Below are positions 36,269-44,607 of a DNA stretch of 64,000 bases, piece by piece. Each line of letters begins with the position of its first letter. The stretch's first letter is position 1. This stretch comes from Bacteroidales bacterium (lineage in GTDB: Bacteria > Bacteroidota > Bacteroidia > Bacteroidales > G3-4614): positions 1 to 64,000 of the forward strand of contig JAFYPQ010000020.1 of NCBI GenBank assembly GCA_017559955.1. Reading direction: 5' to 3'. Made by a program: the position numbers and the translations under genes. The notes below the pieces were generated by a model. The model did not search any database. It saw nothing but the letters and a program-made list of their open reading frames with translations, and was not told the origin of the DNA.

Positions 36269-36877
36269 TTAAAGTTTTATTCCCAAGAAGCTCATAAATG
36301 CAATACCCATCAAACCTGTTACAATAAAGGTTATACCTATTCCACGAAGAGGTTTGGGAACATTTGAATAAGCCATTTTCTCACGTATGGCAGCAATACC
36401 TACAATTGCCAACCACCAACCTATACCAGAGCCAAGCCCATAAGCAGTTGCTTCACCAATATTTACAAACTCTTTTTGTTGCATAAATAATGCACCTCCT
36501 AAAATTGCACAGTTTACAGCAATAAGAGGCAAGAATATACCAAGTTGGTTATATAGTGAAGGAGAATATTTCTCGATAATCATCTCCAACAATTGCACAA
36601 TTGAAGCAATTACAGCAATAAACAGAATTAATGACAAGAAGCTTAAATCAACACCTTCTATTCCAAGCCATTTCAAAGCTCCTGCTTTTAATATATAGTT
36701 CTCAAGTAAATAGTTTACAGGAAGGGTTACGGCAAGCACAAAGGTTACTGCTATACCTAATCCCATTGCTGTTTTTACATTCTTTGATACTGCCAAGTAA
36801 GAACACATTCCTAAGAAGTAGGCAAATACCATATTATCTATAAATATAGACTTTATAAAGAGATTTAGGGTTTCCAT
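36269..36877 (-). CDS. nqrE: Na+-translocating NADH:quinone reductase subunit E
   Basis: 202 residues and six membrane helices. NqrE with NqrD holds a membrane-embedded iron-sulfur cluster on conserved half-channel cysteines, here in [10 protein letters not shown] and [10 protein letters not shown]. It spans the inner membrane as part of the Na+ path. Gaps to its neighbours are 21 and 26 bases, consistent with one transcript. Confidence 0.96.
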   Translation of the reverse strand: METLNLFIKSIFIDNMVFAYFLGMCSYLAVSKNVKTAMGLGIAVTFVLAVTLPVNYLLENYILKAGALKWLGIEGVDLSFLSLILFIAVIASIVQLLEMIIEKYSPSLYNQLGIFLPLIAVNCAILGGALFMQQKEFVNIGEATAYGLGSGIGWWLAIVGIAAIREKMAYSNVPKPLRGIGITFIVTGLMGIAFMSFLGIKL

Positions 36878-36898
36878 GTTTTCTTAATCTTTACGCTT

Positions 36899-37525
36899 TT
36901 ATTTTTCTTGTAAATCTTTATTATATGCTCGGTGTGCCCAAATTATACAACCAGCTACAATCAATGCCATAGGAGGTAAAATCATCAATCCGTTGTTTTC
37001 ATACCCTATTGAGTATAAACCGATCTTTTCAATAATAGGATAACCAAATAGAGTTCCTGAACCTAACAACTCACGGAAGAATGCTATTACTATCAATACC
37101 AATCCATATCCAAGACCATTTCCTACTCCATCCAAGAAAGATTGCCATGGTCCGTTACCCATTGCAAAAGCCTCTAAGCGTCCCATAAGGATACAGTTGG
37201 TAATAATCAATCCGATAAATACCGACAACTGTTTACTTACATCATAAACGTATGCCTTTAACACTTGATCTACGATGATTACAAGTGCCGCAACTACCAC
37301 CAACTGAACGATAATACGTATGCTGTTAGGAATTGTGTTACGCAACAACGATATAATTACATTGGCAAACGCCAGCACTGCAGTTACAGATATTGCCATT
37401 ACAAATGCAGGCTCTAATTTTGCTGTTACCGCAAGAGCAGAACAGATACCAAGCACCTGTACTAATACAGGGTTATTTTTTGATAATGGACCTAACAAGG
37501 TCTCTTTTGTCTTTTTTGATAACAT
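36899..37525 (-). CDS. nqrD: Na+-translocating NADH:quinone reductase subunit D
   Basis: 208 residues, six membrane helices, homologous to NqrE. The conserved cysteines are in [10 protein letters not shown] and [19 protein letters not shown]. It follows nqrC by 4 bases. The RnfE-type homologue is similar, but membership in a complete nqrABCDEF operon makes NqrD the right name. Confidence 0.96.
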   Translation of the reverse strand: MLSKKTKETLLGPLSKNNPVLVQVLGICSALAVTAKLEPAFVMAISVTAVLAFANVIISLLRNTIPNSIRIIVQLVVVAALVIIVDQVLKAYVYDVSKQLSVFIGLIITNCILMGRLEAFAMGNGPWQSFLDGVGNGLGYGLVLIVIAFFRELLGSGTLFGYPIIEKIGLYSIGYENNGLMILPPMALIVAGCIIWAHRAYNKDLQEK

Positions 37526-37529
37526 ATTC

Positions 37530-38243
37530 TTATTCCCCCTGATTATTTGTTAATGATTTGAAGAATGTCTCATATGGAGCAAAAGAGTTCTCAATCATAG
37601 CCGAAACTCCTTGACTTGTAATAGTACCTCCGGTAATTGCATCAACTTGATCTGCTTTATTAGATGATTTTTGACCGGCTTTTAAAACCTCAACAGATTT
37701 AAAACAGCCATCTTTAAAGAAGTTTTTACCTACGAATTTTTTACGGAAATCAGGCTTATCAATCTCAGCACCTAATCCGGGAGTTTCTCCTTTGTGTGCA
37801 AAGTATGCTCCATATATAGTGCTTCCGTTGTCATCTAATGAGATGTATCCCCAAATAGGGCCCCATAATCCTGCACCATACATTGGTATTATATATTTTT
37901 TAGCTCCATTAATTTCGGCAACAAATACAGGTAATTTACGCTCCTCGGCATTAAGTTTAACTTGTGCCGCAACATTTACATCAAATACTTCGCCTTTAAC
38001 CGGATTTCCTTTCGCATCTATTACGCACGATTCTTTAGTAATATATTTTTCATACTCGGCTTTTGCATTATCAGCTGTTGCCTCAACACCGATTGAAGCC
38101 AAGATTTGTTTCATTTTGTCTGTCTCAACATTTTTTTGTTGAGCATCTTTTAAACTCATAGCTGTAAAAGCAAGAGCCGCAGCTACAACTATAACCATTA
38201 CAGATGCATATACTATAGTATATACGTTTGATTGCTTATTCAT
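37530..38243 (-). CDS. nqrC: Na+-translocating NADH:quinone reductase subunit C
   Basis: 237 residues. One N-terminal membrane helix ([20 protein letters not shown]) leads into a periplasmic FMN-binding domain. FMN is attached through a phosphodiester bond to a Thr in the motif [12 protein letters not shown], here about residue 207. [14 protein letters not shown] is also typical. Its first base overlaps the last base of nqrB. Confidence 0.96.
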   Translation of the reverse strand: MNKQSNVYTIVYASVMVIVVAAALAFTAMSLKDAQQKNVETDKMKQILASIGVEATADNAKAEYEKYITKESCVIDAKGNPVKGEVFDVNVAAQVKLNAEERKLPVFVAEINGAKKYIIPMYGAGLWGPIWGYISLDDNGSTIYGAYFAHKGETPGLGAEIDKPDFRKKFVGKNFFKDGCFKSVEVLKAGQKSSNKADQVDAITGGTITSQGVSAMIENSFAPYETFFKSLTNNQGE

Positions 38244-39487
38244 TATACGGTTCCTCCTTTCTTTGCACGTTTTAAACGACGTTTTATGTTACTTCCAACA
38301 ACAAAGTAGTCAATCAATGGAGCAAACACGTTCATTAGCAATACTGCCAACATTGCACCTTCGGGATAACCATTGTTATATATACGTATTACTATAGTTA
38401 TCGCTCCGATTAAGAATCCATAAATGTATTTTCCTACATTTGTTCTTGCTCCTGTTACTGGGTCGGTTGCCATAAATACTGCAGCAAATGCAAATCCTCC
38501 CAAACAGATATGATCAAATGGAGTTACGAACGAACCGGGATAAGTTGCAGATGCAAATGTATTAGCCAAAAGTGCCATTGCCAAACCTCCTGCAAATACC
38601 GATAGCATAATTCTCCAACTTGCAATTCCTGTAAACAACAATATTGCGGCACCGATAAGGATTGCAAGAGTTGATGTTTCACCAATTGAACCAGGAATTA
38701 AACCTAAGAAGTAATCCCAAGTTGTGATTTCAGTGTAATTTCCAACTGCATCAGGTACTGTATTAGTTAATTGAACTGTCCCTGATGTTTGAGTTGCCAA
38801 TTGTCCAAGAGGAGTTGCTCCCGTAAATCCCTTAACTACGTTTCCTGCTCCCATTCCAAATGTATCTGATATACGAACAAACACGCTGTCTCCCGACATT
38901 TTTGAGGGGTATGCAAAGAATAGGAACGCACGAGTAATAAGTGCCACGTTGAAGATATTCATTCCTGTTCCACCGAATATCTCTTTAGCAAAGATTACTG
39001 CAAACGCTGTAGCTACGGCAATCATCCACAATGGAGTATCAACCGGAACAATCATAGGTATCAACATACCTGACACCAAGAATCCCTCTTGTATTTCGTG
39101 TCCTCGTAATTGAGCCGATATAAACTCAATTCCCAATCCAACAACATACGAAACAACAATTTTAGGCAATACGGCTAAAAATCCGTACAAGAATGTTGTA
39201 AAGAAACTTGTTGCTTCAAGTTGGCCTATTGCCAAATAGTGTTGATAACCCACATTATACATACCAAACAACAAAGCCGGCAATAATGCAAGTATAACAA
39301 CAGTCATTGTTCTCTTACTATCTATTGAATCGTGAACATGCACTCCCGATTTTGATGTTGTATTGGGAACAAATAGAAATGTCTCAAACCCTTCGAATAC
39401 CGATTGAAACTTTGCAAACTTTCCTCCGGGCTCGAAATTAGGTTTAATCTTGTCGATATATTTTCTTAATTTCTTCATATTGTGCAA
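38243..39487 (-). CDS. nqrB: Na+-translocating NADH:quinone reductase subunit B
   Basis: 414 residues with about ten membrane helices. The covalent FMN threonine lies in the motif FTGATPLGQ, and riboflavin and quinone sites are expected in this subunit. The N-terminal amphipathic region (GGKFAKFQSVFEGFETFLF) is typical. It follows nqrA by 13 bases. Confidence 0.97.
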   Translation of the reverse strand: MHNMKKLRKYIDKIKPNFEPGGKFAKFQSVFEGFETFLFVPNTTSKSGVHVHDSIDSKRTMTVVILALLPALLFGMYNVGYQHYLAIGQLEATSFFTTFLYGFLAVLPKIVVSYVVGLGIEFISAQLRGHEIQEGFLVSGMLIPMIVPVDTPLWMIAVATAFAVIFAKEIFGGTGMNIFNVALITRAFLFFAYPSKMSGDSVFVRISDTFGMGAGNVVKGFTGATPLGQLATQTSGTVQLTNTVPDAVGNYTEITTWDYFLGLIPGSIGETSTLAILIGAAILLFTGIASWRIMLSVFAGGLAMALLANTFASATYPGSFVTPFDHICLGGFAFAAVFMATDPVTGARTNVGKYIYGFLIGAITIVIRIYNNGYPEGAMLAVLLMNVFAPLIDYFVVGSNIKRRLKRAKKGGTV

Positions 39488-39500
39488 TTAATATTCCTTA

Positions 39501-40850
39501 TTAGTTCATCTCTTTCATTAGAGCATCCAATCCATTGCGAATTATTTGTTGCAATGGGAGTTTCGATGTATCAACAAACTCACATAGAGCAAAATCTTCG
39601 GGAGCCACCTCATATATACCAAGGTTCTCCATTTTATCTATATCGAATGCTATTACTGCTTTCACCAAGAACTCGGGAAGTATATCCATTGGGAATACAC
39701 TGTCGTACTCGCCCGACATTATTATACCACGCTCTCCTCCACGCAAACGTGCGTCGATGTTGTATTTTTTGTTTTTACCAAACAACCAAGAGAAATATGT
39801 ACGGCTTACGCTGAATTTACCACATCCGGGAGTAGCCCAACCTACAAACTCGTTGCAATCGTCTCCTTCGGGGATGATTGTTACCTGTTTTGAGTATGCA
39901 CGAAGATAATCCTCTGCAGAAACTTTTGTTCCTGTCAATACATTTCCGCTAATTATGCGTTGATTGTAATCAGCCTCTTTAATATTTGATGATATAATTG
40001 AAGAGATTGATGCTCCCATTACTGTTTTTACATATACGGGAGTTTTCACCTCAGAACCCGCAAGAGTTATAATGCGAGAGAAATCGAGTTTTCCTGTTGC
40101 AAACAATCGTCCAATTAAAAGCAAATCAAATGCAGATAGTGTCCAAACAACCTCTCCTTTGTTTACTGGAGCAATATTTGCTATTTGCACTCCAACGTTT
40201 CCTGCAGGGTGAACACCTTTAAACTTAACGATTTGGCAACCTGTCAATGCTAATTGACTATCGGCTTTAACTCCTACATAAACTTTTCCTGATGTTAATT
40301 TCGCAAGAGCATCGATACCTGCTTGAAGAGCTTTTCCCTCACCTTTTGCAACAAACTCAAAGTCGGGAGCCAAAGGAGCAGAATCAAACGCTGTTACAAA
40401 TATATCACGAGGTGCTACCTCAGGATTTGCTATAACATCGTATGGACGTTGTTTAATGAAGGCAAACAATCCACTCTCCAATAGAGTATCTTTGATTGCT
40501 TGAGGCTCCATTTTATTTACATCAAGAGATTCAAACTTAACGGCATCAAACTTATCGTCCGATTTTACTACTATTTCTAACACTTTTCGTCGCTCTCCAC
40601 GATTAATTGCCTCAACTGTTCCACTGACAGGCGACACAAATTTAATCTCGGGGCGATTTTTATCGCACATAAGCGGTGTTCCAACTTTTACTTCATCACC
40701 ACTCTTTACCAATATTTTTGGAACTACTCCATGGAAATCATCAGGCACAATGGCATACATCTCTGCCTTAGCAGCAGGTTGTATATTTTTTGTAGCCTCT
40801 CCTACCAATGGAATATCCAATCCTCTTTTTATTTTTACTAAATCTGCCAT
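39501..40850 (-). CDS. nqrA: Na+-translocating NADH:quinone reductase subunit A
   Basis: 449 residues, a soluble subunit on the cytoplasmic face near the quinone site. It starts VKIKRGLDIPLVGEA, the family's signature, and contains HPAGNVGVQI and the C-terminal CEFVDTSKLPLQQIIRNGLD. It is the first gene of the operon. A TAACTTTG -7 box lies upstream at 40879-40886 on the minus strand, without a clear -33 element. Confidence 0.97.
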   Translation of the reverse strand: MADLVKIKRGLDIPLVGEATKNIQPAAKAEMYAIVPDDFHGVVPKILVKSGDEVKVGTPLMCDKNRPEIKFVSPVSGTVEAINRGERRKVLEIVVKSDDKFDAVKFESLDVNKMEPQAIKDTLLESGLFAFIKQRPYDVIANPEVAPRDIFVTAFDSAPLAPDFEFVAKGEGKALQAGIDALAKLTSGKVYVGVKADSQLALTGCQIVKFKGVHPAGNVGVQIANIAPVNKGEVVWTLSAFDLLLIGRLFATGKLDFSRIITLAGSEVKTPVYVKTVMGASISSIISSNIKEADYNQRIISGNVLTGTKVSAEDYLRAYSKQVTIIPEGDDCNEFVGWATPGCGKFSVSRTYFSWLFGKNKKYNIDARLRGGERGIIMSGEYDSVFPMDILPEFLVKAVIAFDIDKMENLGIYEVAPEDFALCEFVDTSKLPLQQIIRNGLDALMKEMN

Positions 40851-41198
40851 ATTTTAACAACGGATTTTTTACCAAGTGCAAAGTTACAACTTTTTGTTAT
40901 AATATATATAATAATTAGAGAAAAAAATCTTTAATAACATAAATTACTGATTTCCCATTAAATAAGAAATCCAAAAAGAGACTATTATTCTCAAAATAGC
41001 AATTAATGAGTAATAAATCCTATTGCTCAAATTTCTATTAAATAGATAAATTATCATATCATTATGTTATTAATTGTAGATTTTTAGAAACAAAATGAAA
41101 CTTTAGTTGAGTGGAATAAATGATTTACTTTTTAAACTTTTAATATCATTTATACTCTAAAACAAAAAACAGTTCGTTTATGTATCGAATTTATTTTA
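40851..41198. other. AT-rich spacer between divergent nqrA and folB
   Basis: About 350 bases of very AT-rich DNA. It contains the nqrA -7 box (40879-40886) and the folB -7 box just beyond its end. I see no gene, repeat or stable hairpin in the central part. Confidence 0.6.
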
Positions 41199-41206
41199 TA
41201 AATTTG
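41199..41206 (+). promoter_or_regulatory. -7 box of folB
   Basis: TAAATTTG, 29 bases before the chosen ATG at 41236. No TTG at the right distance. A transcription start near 41213 favours 41236 over the in-frame start at 41209. Confidence 0.45.
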
Positions 41207-41235
41207 TATTGAGTATTCTTATACAGACACAACCA

Positions 41236-41589
41236 ATGGAGAGCTACATAGAACTAAAGGAGATTAAAATTCACGCTTACCATGGCGTCGACAAACAAGA
41301 GAGATTAGTTGGCAACGACTACATTGTAAGAGTCAAAGTAAAATTCGACATATCCGCAGCAGCAAAAAGCGACTCGGTAAACGACACTATAAACTATGCC
41401 GATATATACGATGTTGTTAAATGCGAAATGAGCATTGCATCAAACCTTTTGGAGTGCGTGGTTTATCGTATTGCCAATTCTATTAAAAGCAATTTCCCTT
41501 CAGTAGAAGGCGGAGAAGTTGAGGTAATAAAAATCAAACCACCAATTGCAGGAGATGTTACAGGAGCGGCAGTTTCTGTTAGTTTTTAA
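41236..41589 (+). CDS. folB: Dihydroneopterin aldolase
   Basis: 117 residues from MESYIELKEIKIHAYHGVDKQ. This is the folate-pathway enzyme that converts dihydroneopterin to 6-hydroxymethyl-dihydropterin. The marks are HAYHGVDKQERLVGNDYIV, TINYADIYDVVK and the C-terminal IKPPIAGDVTGAAVSV with the substrate-binding Pro-Pro stretch. The start at 41209 would place the N-terminus in the promoter and is rejected. It is followed by AATTAGG-type repeats and then the T9SS plug gene. Confidence 0.93.
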   Translation: MESYIELKEIKIHAYHGVDKQERLVGNDYIVRVKVKFDISAAAKSDSVNDTINYADIYDVVKCEMSIASNLLECVVYRIANSIKSNFPSVEGGEVEVIKIKPPIAGDVTGAAVSVSF

Positions 41590-41640
41590 AATTAGAAATT
41601 AGTGCGTTGCTCCGCAACAATTAGGAATGAGGAATTAGAT
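41590..41640. repeat. AATTAGG-family tract around a small hairpin
   Basis: AATTAGAAATTAG, then GTTGCTCCGCAAC (a 5-bp hairpin), then AATTAGGAATGAGGAATTAG. The same arrangement, tract then hairpin then tract, is seen with the other tract family at 42956-43010 and 44552-44604. Confidence 0.55.
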
Positions 41641-41680
41641 TATTAGCTATTAACAGCCAACAATGTTTGTTTTGAAAATT

Positions 41681-42955
41681 ATGAGATTTTTACGATACAT
41701 ATTTTTTATTACCACTTGCTTGTTGTGCAATATTGCAGTTGCTCAAAACAAGCCTTATCGTACTGCAAGTTTAGACAGCCGTATCCACTCGCTCAAAATC
41801 GAGTCGGGAAACGGATTTATGTATCCTCCTGTCATAAGACTCAACTCCGATGATTTTGTAAACATATCGTTCGACCTGTTTGAAGCCGAGCATCAAGATT
41901 TAAGCTACAGCATTATTCATTGCAACGCCAATTGGCAACCCTCTATGTTATCATCCATAGAGTATATCGATGGATTTGACATTCAGGAGGTTTACGATTG
42001 GGCGTTATCATTTAATACTTTTCAAGAGTATGTAAACTATCGAATAACTCTACCGAACGATGATATTCAATTTAAGAAATCGGGCAATTATGCCGTGGTG
42101 GTGTATCCTCAAAACGAGAGAGAAAGGCCTATACTATATGCCTGTTTTATGGTAAGCGAAGAGTCCGTAAAAATTAATTGCTCCGCAACCTCTCGTACCG
42201 ACAAAGGATTTGCCGACAACTACCAACAGGTATCATTCAGAATAGATCGCAACGACTACGACATAGTAAATCCGACAAGCGATTTAAAAATATATGTAAT
42301 GCAAAACAACAGACTCGACAATATGGTATACGTTCAAGCACCACAATACTTCAACCGCAACGAGATAGTATACGAACACAATCCGAAGCTTATCTTTGAT
42401 GCAGGAAACGAGTATCGTCGTTTTGAGATGGTAAGCACAAAATATAAAGGTATGGGCGTTGATAAGCTCTCCCATTTCGACCCATATTATCACGCCGTAT
42501 TAGAGAAAGATTACCCGAGAGAAAACAGAGGATATACTTATGACGAGACACAACACGGACGATATATTGTAAGAGAGACTGATTACGAAGAGGATAGTGA
42601 TACCCAAGCCGACTATTTTGTTGTTCACTTTTCGTTGGACGCAAGTGAGAGACTACTTCCCGAAGGAGATATTTATATCGACGGAGAGCTGAGTGAATAT
42701 CGTTTCAGCGATAACAATCGAATGTTGCGTAACCCCGAAACCGGTATGTTCGAAAAAATAATGCTTCTTAAACAGGGAGCATACAACTACCAATATCTGT
42801 TTGTCCCGAAAGGAGAAGGTATCGGCAAAGCTTCTGTAATTGAGGGCAATAAATACGAGACTCAAAACGAATACAGAGTTAACGTATATCACAGAGTTCC
42901 CGGTGAGCGTTATGACCGTTTGATTGGTACAGGAAGGTGCATTTCTGATAGATAG
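41681..42955 (+). CDS. Type IX secretion system plug protein (DUF5103)
   Basis: 424 residues from MRFLRYIFFITTCLLCNIAVAQ, a signal peptide. The mature N-terminal part (SLDSRIHSLKIESGNGFMYPPVIRLNSDD; split by me at RL) and repeated beta-rich segments (HCNANWQPSMLSSIEYIDGF, and HFSLDASERLLPEGDIYIDG) match DUF5103. That family was identified as the plug closing the SprA translocon. It is periplasmic. The in-frame ATG at 41663 would add six residues. With GldH and the two T9SS cargo proteins of this window it supports a working T9SS. Confidence 0.85.
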   Translation: MRFLRYIFFITTCLLCNIAVAQNKPYRTASLDSRIHSLKIESGNGFMYPPVIRLNSDDFVNISFDLFEAEHQDLSYSIIHCNANWQPSMLSSIEYIDGFDIQEVYDWALSFNTFQEYVNYRITLPNDDIQFKKSGNYAVVVYPQNERERPILYACFMVSEESVKINCSATSRTDKGFADNYQQVSFRIDRNDYDIVNPTSDLKIYVMQNNRLDNMVYVQAPQYFNRNEIVYEHNPKLIFDAGNEYRRFEMVSTKYKGMGVDKLSHFDPYYHAVLEKDYPRENRGYTYDETQHGRYIVRETDYEEDSDTQADYFVVHFSLDASERLLPEGDIYIDGELSEYRFSDNNRMLRNPETGMFEKIMLLKQGAYNYQYLFVPKGEGIGKASVIEGNKYETQNEYRVNVYHRVPGERYDRLIGTGRCISDR

Positions 42956-43010
42956 TTATTAGTTGTTAGAAGAATTATAACTACTACGGTGCGAAGCACC
43001 AACCAACAAC
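42956..43010. repeat. TTAGTTGTTAG-family element
   Basis: A tract TTATTAGTTGTTAG, a small hairpin GGTGCGAAGCACC, and the inverted partner CAACAACTGA. Relatives of the tract flank tRNA-Arg at 44183-44604. Confidence 0.55.
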
Positions 43011-43018
43011 TGATAAAT

Positions 43019-43055
43019 AAGAATAGAGAATAGCCATTGACTATTCTCTATTCTT
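43019..43055. terminator. Bidirectional terminator after the T9SS plug gene
   Basis: A 15-bp perfect stem, AAGAATAGAGAATAG with CTATTCTCTATTCTT, with a 7-base loop. Its right arm forms the last codons of the convergent C_GCAxxG_C_C gene. Confidence 0.75.
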
Positions 43056-43517
43056 GTTTATTCTCTCCCCTACCACACGAGCTGCGATTGCTACATATTC
43101 GGCACAGGGGCGACGTTTGTAGTATTCTTCTGTTCTCTCACTTGGGATATGACTCTCTTTTGCATCGGCAACCAACCCCAATAGCTCACGACATATAATC
43201 GAACCATTCTCTCGCTTAAAAGCATCTGCAAGTTCTTGTACCACTGCATAGTTCTTTGTTTTTGCCTCTCTATCATCCGGGTTTTCGGCAGAGAACTCCT
43301 GCCCTGCAACAAGAAATGCTCCACTTACTGCTCCGCACACCTCTCTAAGGCGTCCCATTCCTCCACCCATAGGACCTGTTAATCGGGCAGCGAAGTTTTT
43401 ATCTATACCGTATATATCGGCATACGCCATAAATACCGATTGACTGCAATTATAACCACTCTTAAATAAATTGCGAGCGACCTCTACCCTTGCCTCTACA
43501 TCTATTTTTTCTTTCAT
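43041..43517 (-). CDS. C_GCAxxG_C_C family protein (putative redox-active)
   Basis: 158 residues. The defining cysteine pattern is present: GYNCSQSVF near the N-terminus, GGGMGRLREVCGAVSGAF (the C-GCAxxG-like block), CRELLG and CAEYV. The family is widespread in anaerobes and is thought to be redox-active or to bind metal, but no activity is established. The ATG at 43517 directly follows the ung stop, with a 2-base gap. A TTG at 43526 is a weaker start. It is probably cotranscribed with ung. Confidence 0.85.
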   Translation of the reverse strand: MKEKIDVEARVEVARNLFKSGYNCSQSVFMAYADIYGIDKNFAARLTGPMGGGMGRLREVCGAVSGAFLVAGQEFSAENPDDREAKTKNYAVVQELADAFKRENGSIICRELLGLVADAKESHIPSERTEEYYKRRPCAEYVAIAARVVGERINKNRE

Positions 43518-43519
43518 TT

Positions 43520-44182
43520 TTACCAATTTATAGGTTCAACTCCTTTACTTACAAGGTAAGCATTTGTTTTACTAAAATGTTTATTACCAAAGAAGCCTCG
43601 ATGCGCAGACAATGGCGATGGGTGAACCGAAGTTAATACAAGGTGTCGTTTGCGATCAATGAATTTACCCTTTTGTTGTGCATACGAGCCCCATAGAATA
43701 AACACCAAATTCTCTCTTTCGGTTGCCAACTTATATATTGCCGCATCAGTAAACTCTTCCCACCCCTTATTTTGGTGCGAGCCTGCCTGCCCTGCTCTTA
43801 CTGTCAGTGTTGCATTTAACAACAGCACTCCTTGGTTTGCCCATCGTTGCAGGTTTCCGCTTTTGGGTTGTGGTATACCTAAATCTCCCTCTATCTCCTT
43901 AAATATATTACGTAGCGAAGGAGGAAACATTACTCCGTCGTTAACCGAGAAACATAACCCGTGTGCCTGACCCGGCTCATGATAGGGATCCTGCCCAATA
44001 ATTACAACTTTTACCTTATTAAAAGGACAAGAGTCGAAAGCATTGAATATCAGTTTTGCAGGCGGATATATGGTTGTGGTAGCATATTCGTTACGCACAA
44101 AGCTTGTAAGGAGTTCGAAGTAAGGTTTATCGAACTCTTCTTGTAAGTGCTTATGCCAGCTCTCTTCTATTTTTACGTTCAT
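43520..44182 (-). CDS. ung: Uracil-DNA glycosylase
   Basis: 220 residues, family 1 UDG, which removes uracil from DNA. The water-activating Asp is D65 in [20 protein letters not shown]. The uracil-specific Asn is in [10 protein letters not shown], and the DNA-intercalation loop is [13 protein letters not shown]. It lies downstream of a TTAGTTG-family repeat that starts right at its ATG, and no clear promoter is visible. Confidence 0.96.
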   Translation of the reverse strand: MNVKIEESWHKHLQEEFDKPYFELLTSFVRNEYATTTIYPPAKLIFNAFDSCPFNKVKVVIIGQDPYHEPGQAHGLCFSVNDGVMFPPSLRNIFKEIEGDLGIPQPKSGNLQRWANQGVLLLNATLTVRAGQAGSHQNKGWEEFTDAAIYKLATERENLVFILWGSYAQQKGKFIDRKRHLVLTSVHPSPLSAHRGFFGNKHFSKTNAYLVSKGVEPINW

Positions 44183-44215
44183 ATTAGTTGTTAGTTTTCA
44201 GTTGTTAGTTGTTAG
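44183..44215. repeat. TTAGTTG tract before ung
   Basis: ATTAGTTGTTAG, TTTTCAG, TTGTTAGTTGTTAG: three imperfect units of the tract, abutting the ung start codon. Confidence 0.6.
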
Positions 44216-44276
44216 ACAATAAAGACTAACACTACAAATAATACGATATGATAGAATTCTTCATTAAATCTTTTTG

Positions 44277-44350
44277 TGATCTCGGAGGGATTCAAACCCT
44301 CGACCTTCAGAACCGGAATCTGACGCTCTATTCAGCTAAGCTACGAGACC
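44277..44350 (-). tRNA. tRNA-Arg (CCG)
   Basis: 74 bases with a full cloverleaf on the minus strand. Acceptor GGTCTCG pairs with CGAGATC (one G-U pair), discriminator A. The anticodon stem is TCAGA/TCTGA with loop TTCCGGT, and the T stem is GAGGG/CCCTC. CCA is not encoded. It reads CGG codons. Confidence 0.94.
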
Positions 44351-44355
44351 TTTTA

Positions 44356-44388
44356 TAGTTTTTGGTTGTTAGTTTTTAGTTGTTAGAT
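44356..44388. repeat. TTAGTTG tract in the tRNA-Arg leader
   Basis: TAGTTTTTGGTTGTTAGTTTTTAG followed by TTGTTAG. It lies between the predicted tRNA-Arg transcription start and the mature 5' end, so it would be part of the precursor leader. Confidence 0.55.
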
Positions 44389-44400
44389 AACAAACCTCTG

Positions 44401-44430
44401 CGAAGTTACTCATTTATTATTGTATAGCAA
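44401..44430 (-). promoter_or_regulatory. Promoter of tRNA-Arg
   Basis: Minus strand: TTG (44428-44430), 19 bases, TAACTTCG (44401-44408), the TTCG variant of the -7 box. Start predicted near 44394. Confidence 0.6.
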
Positions 44431-44440
44431 AATATATTTG

Positions 44441-44472
44441 AGTTGTTAGTTGATAGTTTTTAGTTGTTAGCC
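44441..44472. repeat. TTAGTTG tract upstream of tRNA-Arg
   Basis: AGTTGTTAGTTGATAG, TTTTTAG, TTGTTAGCC. Same family as 44183-44215 and 44356-44388. Confidence 0.55.
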
Positions 44473-44483
44473 TTATATAATAT

Positions 44484-44520
44484 AAAAAACAACGAGAGGT
44501 TACTCAAAGCAACCTCTCGT
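44484..44520 (-). terminator. Terminator of the PFOR gene
   Basis: On the minus strand ACGAGAGGTT (44520-44511) pairs with AACCTCTCGT (44501-44492), followed by a T-rich run (44489-44484). Confidence 0.85.
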
Positions 44521-44551
44521 CTTATTTGGATGTTATTAATTTTAGTTATAC

Positions 44552-44604
44552 TCTAACAACTACCCGAAGGGCGGCTTTAGCCGACAACTAAAAACTAACA
44601 ACTG
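44552..44604. repeat. TTAGTTG-family element, inverted orientation
   Basis: CTAACAACTA, a hairpin region CCCGAAGGGCGGCTTTAGCC, then GACAACTAAAAACTAACAACTGA. It lies directly behind the PFOR stop codon. Confidence 0.55.
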
Positions 44605-44607
44605 ATA

